From NCBI GenBank assembly GCA_938004115.1, contig CALKWS010000234.1, forward strand, positions 1 through 8,177: 8,177 nucleotides of DNA, written 5' to 3'. The notes below the pieces were generated by a model, which was not told the origin of the DNA, did no database searches, and saw only the letters and a list, made by a program, of their open reading frames with translations. Positions 1-5,072 of this stretch are shown here, piece by piece. The stretch comes from an uncultured Ruaniaceae bacterium (GTDB lineage: Bacteria > Actinomycetota > Actinomycetes > Actinomycetales > Beutenbergiaceae). Position numbers and translations under genes: made by a program. Every line of letters begins with the position of its first letter. The stretch's first letter is position 1.

Positions 1-280
1 AGTTCATCAGCGCACCGCTGTGCCGGTGCATCGGCTGCGGGGCGATGAAGGTTCCCGACCCGCGCTGACGGCGGACGAGCCCGTCGATCGTGAGGTTCTG
101 CACCGCTTGCCGAGCCGTCATCCTGCTGACCTTGAACCGGGCCGCCAGTTCGGTCTCGGACGGCAGGGGGTCGCCCGGTGCCCCGTTGAGCACCCGCTCC
201 CGCAGCCACTTCTCGATCTCCGTGTAGCGGGCCGCGGGTCGCGGGCGTCGCGCGGCTTGACCACTCATACCCAACATCAT
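1..280 (-). CDS. GntR-family (HutC-like) transcriptional regulator, N-terminal part
   Basis: Predicted DNA-binding repressor, likely the local regulator of this sugar locus. The minus strand reads about 93 codons from the start to the window edge, so only the N-terminal winged helix-turn-helix is visible. The helix-turn-helix core is clear: LPSETELAARFKV, then SRMTARQAV, then a wing with GLVRRQRGSGTFIA. The SRMTARQA form is typical of the HutC subfamily, whose C-terminal UTRA effector domain would bind a phosphosugar or similar ligand; that part lies outside the window. The start is unsettled. ATGs at 280, 277 and 268 (minus strand) are all in frame and none has a strong ribosome binding site; 280 has a weak GAG upstream, and 268 still leaves the whole domain intact. 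The gene is divergent from the SIS/ROK genes, and an operator-like palindrome (301-316) sits in the shared gap, fitting autoregulation. Family is confident; subfamily and ligand are inference. Confidence 0.88.
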   Translation of the reverse strand, partial: MMLGMSGQAARRPRPAARYTEIEKWLRERVLNGAPGDPLPSETELAARFKVSRMTARQAVQNLTIDGLVRRQRGSGTFIAPQPMHRHSGALMN

Positions 281-285
281 AGGCT
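257..285 (+). promoter_or_regulatory. Predicted promoter of the SIS/ROK cassette
   Basis: A -35 box TTGACC (257-262) is followed after 17 bases by a -10 box TAGGCT (280-285), giving a predicted transcript start near 292. The -35 and spacer lie inside the first codons of the divergent gntR gene. The arrangement matches the promoter proposed upstream of the ABC operon (same -35, same spacer, -10 differing by one base), which raises confidence. This is by eye, with no experimental start site. Confidence 0.55.
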
Positions 286-300
286 GCTCAGCGCGCGCCA

Positions 301-316
301 AGTTGGCTATACAACT
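301..316. promoter_or_regulatory. Operator-like palindrome in the divergent gntR/SIS gap
   Basis: AGTTGGCTATACAACT is an imperfect 16-base dyad, with 12 of 16 positions symmetric and perfect AGTTG/CAACT arms. It lies about 10 to 25 bases after the predicted transcript start of the SIS gene and also within the upstream region of gntR; a TATAGC -10-like hexamer on the minus strand at 306-311 falls inside it. It shares the seven bases CTATACA with the site at 2275-2284. HutC-type GntR proteins are known to bind GTNTANAC-like dyads; this one departs at one core position. Binding by the adjacent regulator is inferred. Confidence 0.5.
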
Positions 317-322
317 ATCACC

Positions 323-328
323 GAAAGG
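323..328 (+). promoter_or_regulatory. Ribosome binding site fixing the SIS gene start
   Basis: GAAAGG lies 9 bases before the ATG at 338. This supports starting the SIS protein there rather than at upstream in-frame ATGs, which would run through the gntR start and the promoter. Confidence 0.6.
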
Positions 329-337
329 CCTGGACCT

Positions 338-1234
338 ATGAGTACTCATGCGGGCGCCGCCGGCCGCTGGAGTGAGCGCGTGGTGGACCTCATTCGTCAG
401 GTCCAGCAGACTCAGTCGGGGTCGATCGCGGAGGCGGCCCGCTGGTGTGTCGATGCCATCGCCGCGGGTGGTCTGGTGCACATGTACGGCAGCGGACACT
501 CCCGGATAGCGGTGGAGGAGATGTTCCCGCGGTACGGCTCGTACCCCGGGTTCCACCCGATCGTCGAACTGTCGACCACCTTCCACACCCAGGTGGTCGG
601 CGCCAACGGCCAGCGTCAGGCGATGTACATCGAACGCACACCGGGCCTGGCCGAGGTCATCCTGTCCAACTTCGCCTTCGGCGCCCGCGACGTGATGATG
701 GTGTTCAGCGTCTCCGGCACCTCCGCCGTCGCGGTGGAGATCGCCCAGGGAGCGCGCGATCGGGGGCTACGAACGATCGCGGTCACGTCCCGCGCCGCGA
801 TCCCGGCCTCGTCCACGGCCGTCCATCTCGTCGACGTCGTCGACCTCGTCATCGACATCGGTACACCTCCCGGGGACGCGTTGGTGACCGTTCCGGGGCT
901 TGCCGAACCGGTGGGCCCGGGCTCGACCGCCGTGACCGTCGCGGTGGTCAACGAACTCAAGGTGCAGACGGCGGAACTGCTCGTCGAGCGCGGGATACGC
1001 CCGCCGGTGCTCACCTCCGCATCAGTCGTCGGCGCCGAACGCTCCGCGCAGTTGTTCGACGAGGCCTACGACCAGCACGCCGAACGGGTCGCGCGGGCTA
1101 TCGGTGGGGCCGGGGCCGCGCGACGCGAAGCCGCACGGGCGCAAGTCCGCGACCAGCACCCGGGAGCGACCCCGCCCGCGGTCGGTCCCGACGGCCAGTC
1201 CCCGGCGCCGCCAAGCCGCGACACCAACCGCTGA
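338..1234 (+). CDS. SIS-domain protein, UPF0309-like sugar-phosphate isomerase family
   Basis: A 298-residue predicted cytoplasmic protein with a sugar isomerase (SIS) fold that binds phosphosugars. An N-terminal helical segment (about 10-45) precedes the phosphate-binding-like motif YGSGHSRIAVEEMF (50-63). A second SIS motif, FSVSGTSAVAVE (123-134), supplies the Ser-rich sugar-phosphate loop, and ITVTSR-like strand IAVTSR follows at 147-152. The GSGHS..AEE-type signature fits the UPF0309 group rather than MurQ etherases, GmhA or GlmS. UPF0309 proteins have no assigned reaction that I can name, so isomerase, deaminase or aldolase-like chemistry remains open. The last ~45 residues (about 255-298) are Ala/Pro/Arg-rich, look disordered and lie beyond the domain. 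The ROK kinase gene starts 12 bases after the stop, so the two are surely co-transcribed, and the SIS protein probably uses the kinase product. The start at 338 is chosen for its ribosome binding site and because the palindrome and promoter lie upstream. Confidence 0.85.
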   Translation: MSTHAGAAGRWSERVVDLIRQVQQTQSGSIAEAARWCVDAIAAGGLVHMYGSGHSRIAVEEMFPRYGSYPGFHPIVELSTTFHTQVVGANGQRQAMYIERTPGLAEVILSNFAFGARDVMMVFSVSGTSAVAVEIAQGARDRGLRTIAVTSRAAIPASSTAVHLVDVVDLVIDIGTPPGDALVTVPGLAEPVGPGSTAVTVAVVNELKVQTAELLVERGIRPPVLTSASVVGAERSAQLFDEAYDQHAERVARAIGGAGAARREAARAQVRDQHPGATPPAVGPDGQSPAPPSRDTNR

Positions 1235-1246
1235 TCGGATCGGGCG

Positions 1247-2140
1247 ATGGCGCGCTGGCTCGGGGTGGATGTGGGCGCCACCACGACCAAGGTTGCCGTG
1301 GTCGACGACGAGCAATGGTCGGTCACCAGGCGCGCCACCGTACCGACCAACCGGACCGCACCGGAGCAGACGGTGGCGGCCACCGCGCGCCTGATCGGCG
1401 AGTGGGTCCGGGAGTTCCCGGGCCTACGGGGAGTGGGAGTGACCCTTCCCGGGCATGTCGACCCGGGCACGGGTCTGGGCATCGTGGTCCCGAACATCCC
1501 GGGGGATTGGCGCGGGGTGCCGGTGACCGAGCCCCTTCGAGCGGCGGCACGAAGGCCGCTCACCATGATCAACGATGCGCGCGCCTTCGTATTGGCGGAG
1601 AGCCGGCTCGGCGCCGGACGCAACGTTCATGACGTGCTCGGTGTGGTGCTCGGCACCGGCATCGGCGGTGGTGTGGTGATCGGCGGGAGGCTGTTCACAG
1701 GCCAACTGGGCAACGCCGGGGAAATCGGTCATCAGGTGTTACTGCGTGGCGGCCCGCTGTGCGGCTGCGGGAATCGCGGCTGCCTAGAGGCCCTCGCACG
1801 CGCGGATGTCATCGCCGGCGCAGCCGGCCTGGCCACTGTCGCCGACGCCGCGGCGGCCGCAGCGGTCGGCGACGAACGCGCCCGGTCGGCGCTGCGCGAG
1901 GCGGGATCCTGGATCGGACTCGGCCTCGCGAACCTGCTCACCGTGCTGACCCCGCAGGTGGTGATCATCGGTGGTGGTGTGGCGCTCGCCGGTGACTGGC
2001 TGCTGCGACCTTTGACCGAGCAGTTGCGAGCGAGTTCGCCGTTGGTGCCACCGGAGTCCTACCGGGTAGAACTCGCCGAACTGGGCCCGCTGGCCGGAGC
2101 GGTGGGGGCCGCGGTAGCGGCCTCGGACGCGGCGCCGTAG
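1247..2140 (+). CDS. ROK-family sugar kinase
   Basis: A 297-residue ATP-dependent sugar kinase expected to phosphorylate an imported sugar in the cytoplasm. The N-terminal phosphate-binding loop is DVGATTTK (8-15). The catalytic Asp is probably D110 in the NDARAFVLAE motif (109-118). A glycine-rich GTGIGGG follows at 136-142. The ROK signature is complete: GEIGH (158-162) supplies the substrate-contacting Glu and the zinc His162, and CGCGNRGC gives zinc cysteines C172, C174 and C179. IIGGG (240-244) is the adenosine-side motif. Length is normal for non-regulatory ROK kinases, and there is no N-terminal DNA-binding domain, so it is an enzyme and not an NagC/XylR-type repressor. The start is weakly supported by a ribosome binding site (GGAT at 1237-1240), but the 12-base distance from the SIS stop suggests translational coupling. 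Substrate (glucose, mannose, N-acetylated hexosamine or other) cannot be told from the sequence. Confidence 0.92.
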   Translation: MARWLGVDVGATTTKVAVVDDEQWSVTRRATVPTNRTAPEQTVAATARLIGEWVREFPGLRGVGVTLPGHVDPGTGLGIVVPNIPGDWRGVPVTEPLRAAARRPLTMINDARAFVLAESRLGAGRNVHDVLGVVLGTGIGGGVVIGGRLFTGQLGNAGEIGHQVLLRGGPLCGCGNRGCLEALARADVIAGAAGLATVADAAAAAAVGDERARSALREAGSWIGLGLANLLTVLTPQVVIIGGGVALAGDWLLRPLTEQLRASSPLVPPESYRVELAELGPLAGAVGAAVAASDAAP

Positions 2141-2186
2141 CCGTCGCCAGGCCGCCAAGTCCGGTGCCGGCTGACCGTACCGGCCC

Positions 2187-2210
2187 GGGCGCCGCGTACT
2201 ACCCGCGCCC
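2187..2210 (+). terminator. Weak GC hairpin after the kinase gene
   Basis: GGGCGC (2187-2192) and GCGCCC (2205-2210) form a 6-bp stem around a 12-base loop, 46 bases after the kinase stop and ahead of the next promoter. A shorter GCCGG/CCGGC pair lies just upstream. There is no T-run, so it may only weakly terminate or do nothing; read-through into the ABC operon cannot be excluded. Confidence 0.25.
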
Positions 2211-2227
2211 GCCGGAGACGTCACGAA

Positions 2228-2242
2228 AAGGTATCGAACCTT
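2228..2242. promoter_or_regulatory. Perfect short inverted repeat at the ABC promoter -35
   Basis: AAGGT-ATCGA-ACCTT is a perfect 5+5 base inverted repeat whose right arm overlaps the first two bases of the TTGACC -35 box. It is unlike the CTATACA element, so if it is a site at all, a different regulator would bind it. Short dyads of this size also occur by chance. Confidence 0.25.
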
Positions 2243-2269
2243 GACCGCTAACGTGCCCCTGGTTAGGGT
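2241..2269 (+). promoter_or_regulatory. Predicted promoter of the ABC importer operon
   Basis: TTGACC (2241-2246), a 17-base spacer, then TAGGGT (2264-2269) give a good actinobacterial housekeeping-type promoter, with the transcript start expected near 2276. It precedes the binding-protein gene by a leader of about 127 bases. The matching architecture upstream of the SIS gene suggests the two units are expressed together. Confidence 0.6.
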
Positions 2270-2274
2270 CGCAA

Positions 2275-2284
2275 TGTCTATACA
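2275..2284. promoter_or_regulatory. Operator-like site over the ABC operon transcript start
   Basis: TGTCTATACA matches GTNTANAC, the pattern known for HutC-type GntR regulators, exactly in its central eight bases (GTCTATAC, 2276-2283). That octamer differs by one base from the GTCTAGAC core of the Streptomyces DasR site. It covers the predicted transcript start, a classic repression position. It shares CTATACA with the dyad at 301-316, and aligned over 16 bases the two agree at 10 positions. Confidence 0.55.
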
Positions 2285-2370
2285 GGTTCGGAAGTGCTGA
2301 GGAGCATTCTCGACCGGTATGCCAGACATCAAGGTGGCCGGCCGCGCGCCGGAACCAACCACCCCAACTG

Positions 2371-2386
2371 CCCGGAATGGTCCGGG
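2371..2386 (+). promoter_or_regulatory. Leader hairpin directly upstream of the binding-protein RBS
   Basis: CCCGGA (2371-2376), loop ATGG, TCCGGG (2381-2386) form a perfect 6-bp stem ending three bases before the Shine-Dalgarno. A second hairpin in the same leader uses CCGGC/GCCGG at 2338-2352. It could stabilise the 5' end or tune translation; no known riboswitch class is recognised. Confidence 0.35.
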
Positions 2387-2389
2387 AAA

Positions 2390-2395
2390 GGGAGG
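2390..2395 (+). promoter_or_regulatory. Strong ribosome binding site of the binding-protein gene
   Basis: GGGAGG lies 7 bases before the ATG at 2403. It decides for this start over the in-frame ATG at 2319, which has no suitably spaced site and would bury the signal peptide behind 28 hydrophilic residues. Confidence 0.75.
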
Positions 2396-2402
2396 ATCCG
2401 CA

Positions 2403-3482
2403 ATGAAGCGTTCCGTAACGATCAAGGTCGCGGTGATTGCCTCGGCGCTGGCGCTGACAGTCGCGGCGTGCGGCAACGGCAACGGTGGGGACGAGCCGGC
2501 CCCGGGCGGTGACGAGGCCGCCGGTGACGAAGAGGCCGCTGGTGGCAACTACGTCATCGGGGTGAGCAACACCCTGGCCGGGAACGGTTGGCGCGAGCAG
2601 ATGATCTGTTCGATCCAGGCCGAGTCCCTGGCCAGTGGACAGGTCTCGGAGGTCGTGGTGTTCTCCGAGAACGCCGGACCCACCGAACAGGTGCAGCACC
2701 TGCAGACGCTGATCTCCGAAGGGGTGGACGCCATCGTCGTCAACCCCTCCGACCCCGAGCAGCTCAACGGCATCATCGAAGAGGCGGTCAACCAGGGCAT
2801 CGTCGTGGTCGCCGTGGACGCAGCCGTCAGCACCCCGGAGGCTTACATCGTCACGAACGACCAGGTCGAGTGGGGCCGGATCGGGATGGAGTGGCTGGCC
2901 GAGGAGATCGGTGGATCGGGTGACGTCCTGTACATGCGTGGCATCGAGGGCGTCCAGTCCGATACCGACCGTCACGAGGGCGTCGAGGCCGCCCTGGCCA
3001 ACTACCCGGACATCAACCTCAACACCGTGTGGACCAGCTGGGACTACACCCTGGGCGGGGAGATCGCGGTGCAGGAATTCAGTGCCCGTGATTACGACGG
3101 CGTGTGGACCACCGGCGCGGACTACACCGTGGTCAACGGCATCGAATCGGTCGGCAAGGACCTGGTCCCCGTCACTGGCCAGGACTCCAATGCATTCGTG
3201 GGCCAGCTCATCGACGGCGCACCCGGCGCCGCGGTGACCAACCCCGCCGTCATCGGCGCGGTCGGTACGAACGTGGCACTGAAGATCCTCAACGGCGAAG
3301 ACGTCGAACAAACCACGATGCTCACCCCGGCCCTCTGGACGATGGAGACCGCCGCCGAGGAGATGGAAGCCGCATTCGACCCGGACCGCGGACCGGACAC
3401 CAGCGCCGCCATCGACATCGACTACCCCTTGGAGATGACGCGCGAGCAGTTGTATGCCTGCGACGGCCCCAGCGATGGCTGA
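2403..3482 (+). CDS. CUT2-type sugar ABC transporter substrate-binding lipoprotein
   Basis: A 359-residue extracellular, membrane-anchored binding protein that captures the substrate and delivers it to the two permeases. The lipoprotein signal peptide is clear: basic MKRSVTIK, a hydrophobic core, then lipobox VAAC with Cys23 as the lipidation site. A Gly/Asp/Glu-rich flexible linker covers about 24-48. From about residue 50 (YVIGVSN) it is a periplasmic-binding-protein type 1 fold of the RbsB kind (Peripla_BP_4), with the GNGWREQM segment at 60-67 where this family contacts sugar, the GVDAIVVNPSDP strand-turn, and VTNDQVEWGRIG leading into the second lobe. Mature Cys69 and Cys353 are the only other cysteines. 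It is first gene of the ABC operon with its own promoter and strong ribosome binding site. The CUT2 assignment comes from the fold and the double-ATPase partner; ligand is unknown. Confidence 0.92.
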   Translation: MKRSVTIKVAVIASALALTVAACGNGNGGDEPAPGGDEAAGDEEAAGGNYVIGVSNTLAGNGWREQMICSIQAESLASGQVSEVVVFSENAGPTEQVQHLQTLISEGVDAIVVNPSDPEQLNGIIEEAVNQGIVVVAVDAAVSTPEAYIVTNDQVEWGRIGMEWLAEEIGGSGDVLYMRGIEGVQSDTDRHEGVEAALANYPDINLNTVWTSWDYTLGGEIAVQEFSARDYDGVWTTGADYTVVNGIESVGKDLVPVTGQDSNAFVGQLIDGAPGAAVTNPAVIGAVGTNVALKILNGEDVEQTTMLTPALWTMETAAEEMEAAFDPDRGPDTSAAIDIDYPLEMTREQLYACDGPSDG

Positions 3483-3498
3483 CCGAGGCATGCATGAA

Positions 3499-3541
3499 CG
3501 GCGTGCCGGGAACGAGACCAACCTCGTTTCCCGGCACGCCG
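3499..3541 (+). terminator. Long stem-loop between binding-protein and ATPase genes
   Basis: The left arm 3499-3516 pairs with the right arm 3523-3541 through 18 base pairs with one bulged T, around a 6-base ACCAAC loop. It begins 16 bases after the binding-protein stop. No T-run follows, and the ATPase gene has no obvious promoter of its own. It is therefore more likely a partial terminator or a 3' stabiliser that keeps binding-protein mRNA more abundant than the membrane components, as known for other binding-protein operons, than a full stop. Confidence 0.65.
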
Positions 3542-3561
3542 GCCGGGCCCCCAATGCTCGC

Positions 3562-3568
3562 GGGAGGG
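3562..3568 (+). promoter_or_regulatory. Unusually distant Shine-Dalgarno for the ATPase gene
   Basis: GGGAGGG is the best ribosome binding site near the ATPase start but sits 13 bases before its ATG (3582). An out-of-frame ATG at 3569 abuts it and would open only 8 codons ending at 3595. A TGA at 3570-3572 in the ATPase frame forbids any start further upstream. Initiation is probably weaker than for the binding protein. Confidence 0.4.
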
Positions 3569-3581
3569 ATGAGCGCACGCG

Positions 3582-5072
3582 ATGACCGACGCTGAACCAC
3601 TGCTGCATGCCGAGGCCGTGGCCAAGTCATACGGGGCGGTGCGTGCACTTCGCTCGGCGGACCTGAGGGTGCAACCGGGCGAGGCGCACGCGCTGCTCGG
3701 CGCCAACGGTGCCGGAAAGTCGACGTTCGTGAAGATCCTCACCGGCGTGATCGACAAGGACGCCGGACGCATCACCATGGACGGTGAACCGGTCGCGCTG
3801 CGCTCGCCGGCCGAGGGCTACGAACGGGGCATCGCCTCGGTCTTCCAGGATCCTGCGATGATCCCGGACCTGACGGTCAAGGCGAACCTCAGACTCACCG
3901 GCACCGACCCGGCTGCCGTCACCGCCGAGTTGGAGCAACTCGGCATCCATGGGCTGGACCTCGGCGAGCGGGTCAGTGACGTGCCGTTGCCATTCCTGCG
4001 GATGCTCGACCTCGCCCGGGCCCTGGCCCACAAGCCGCGGCTGCTCATCCTCGATGAGATCACCGCGGCCCTACCCTCCGACCTCAGCGCGAAGGTCACC
4101 GAGGTGATGGCCCGCCAGACAGCGGCCGGCGGTTCGGTGTTGTTCATCTCCCACCGCCTGGAAGAGGTCATCGAGCACTGCGACATGTGCACCGTCTTCC
4201 GGGATGGGGGCGACGTGGCATCCTTCGCCCCGAAGGACGGGCGCGAGGAGCGCATCGTCCACTCGATGCTCGGTGAAGTCGCATCCGGCCAGGCGGAGGA
4301 GGGCCGCCGATCGCGAGCCGGACGTCCCGATGTCGGCGAGCCGTACCTGGTGGTCCGGGGCGTCAGCGCCGGTGAGGTCCTCAACGACGTGAACTTCTCC
4401 GTCGCGCCCGGGGAGGTGGTGGGCATCACCGCCCTGGAGGGTCAGGGCCAGGAGGCGTTGTTCGACGTGCTCGCCGGTGCCCGGCGGCCGCGCACCGGCG
4501 ATATCCAGGTCGACGGCGAGGCGCTCATCGCCCGCCACCCGGCAGCGGCCATCAGCCGCGGCATCTCCCTGGTTCCGGCCGACCGCACGATGGCGATCCT
4601 GCCGAAGCGCTCGATCCGGGAGAACATCGCGCTGCCCGCCACGGCACGCTTCTGGCGGTGGGGACCGATCTCCGGGCGCAAGGAGACCCGCGCCGTCAAC
4701 GGGGCGGTGGCCCGGCTCTCGATCGACACCCGGGCGGCGTCCCAGGCGCGGCGGCTCTCGGGCGGGAACCAGCAGAAACTCACGATCGGCCGCTGGCTCG
4801 CCGAGGGATTCCGCACGTTGCTGCTCTTCGACCCGACCCGGGGTATCGACATCGGCACCAAGCGGCAGATCTACGACCTCATCCGGGAACTGGCCGAAGA
4901 AGGGGCAGCGGTGGTGATGTACACCAGCGAACTGCGCGAGATCGAACTCGTCTGCGACCGTGCCCTGGTGCTCTATCACGGTCGGATCGTCGCCGAACTT
5001 CCTCCCGACGCAGGTGAAGAGGCGTTGCTGCGCGCCGCCCATGGTTTCGTGGACGCGGAGGCCGGAGCATGA
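3582..5072 (+). CDS. CUT2-type sugar ABC transporter ATPase (two fused nucleotide-binding domains)
   Basis: A 496-residue cytoplasmic motor protein of the RbsA/MglA/XylG family. Domain 1 (about 5-235) has Walker A GANGAGKST (40-48), Q-loop Gln89, Walker B LLILDE (154-159) with catalytic Glu159, and H-loop His191. Its signature motif is lost: VPLPF (134-138) stands where LSxGQ-like residues are expected. Domain 2 (about 255-490) has an intact signature LSGGNQQK (392-399). Its Walker A is degenerate (ALEGQGQEA, 284-292, no Lys-Ser/Thr), its Walker B is FDPT (416-419) without the catalytic Glu, and TSE (448-450) replaces the switch His. The second-domain losses are partly normal for the family; losing the first signature too leaves only one composite ATP site canonical. 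The stop overlaps the permease start by 4 bases (ATGA), and GGAGG at 5057-5061 serves the next gene. Confidence 0.95.
   Translation: MTDAEPLLHAEAVAKSYGAVRALRSADLRVQPGEAHALLGANGAGKSTFVKILTGVIDKDAGRITMDGEPVALRSPAEGYERGIASVFQDPAMIPDLTVKANLRLTGTDPAAVTAELEQLGIHGLDLGERVSDVPLPFLRMLDLARALAHKPRLLILDEITAALPSDLSAKVTEVMARQTAAGGSVLFISHRLEEVIEHCDMCTVFRDGGDVASFAPKDGREERIVHSMLGEVASGQAEEGRRSRAGRPDVGEPYLVVRGVSAGEVLNDVNFSVAPGEVVGITALEGQGQEALFDVLAGARRPRTGDIQVDGEALIARHPAAAISRGISLVPADRTMAILPKRSIRENIALPATARFWRWGPISGRKETRAVNGAVARLSIDTRAASQARRLSGGNQQKLTIGRWLAEGFRTLLLFDPTRGIDIGTKRQIYDLIRELAEEGAAVVMYTSELREIELVCDRALVLYHGRIVAELPPDAGEEALLRAAHGFVDAEAGA

Noticed and set aside
20..337. Upstream extension of the SIS reading frame by 106 residues
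   Set aside because: It runs antisense through the gntR helix-turn-helix and across the promoter and operator. It has Arg/Pro-rich composition and no ribosome binding site, whereas 338 has one.
338..1234. SIS protein as MurNAc-6-phosphate etherase (MurQ) or phosphoheptose isomerase (GmhA)
   Set aside because: The motif is GSGHS..AVEEMF rather than the MurQ GxSGRxxxxDxxE pattern, and the GmhA metal-site residues are not apparent.
445..1632. 395-codon forward open frame overlapping the SIS and kinase genes
   Set aside because: Arg/Gly-rich product without any domain; it is the shifted frame of two well-supported genes in high-GC DNA.
1247..2140. ROK protein as a NagC/XylR-type repressor
   Set aside because: The protein begins directly at the ATP-binding domain with no helix-turn-helix, and its catalytic and zinc residues are complete.
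2319..2402. Earlier in-frame ATG for the binding protein
   Set aside because: It would place 28 polar residues before a clean lipoprotein signal peptide, and the nearest Shine-Dalgarno-like GAGGAG is 14 bases away; 2403 has GGGAGG at 7 bases.
2199..3608. 469-codon antisense open frame opposite the binding-protein gene
   Set aside because: Length is explained by high GC and the codon bias of the sense gene. The product has a Asp/Val/His-rich mirror composition and no recognisable motif.
4071..5042. 323-codon antisense open frame opposite the ATPase gene
   Set aside because: Shadow of the ATPase coding frame; no start signal, motif or promoter evidence.
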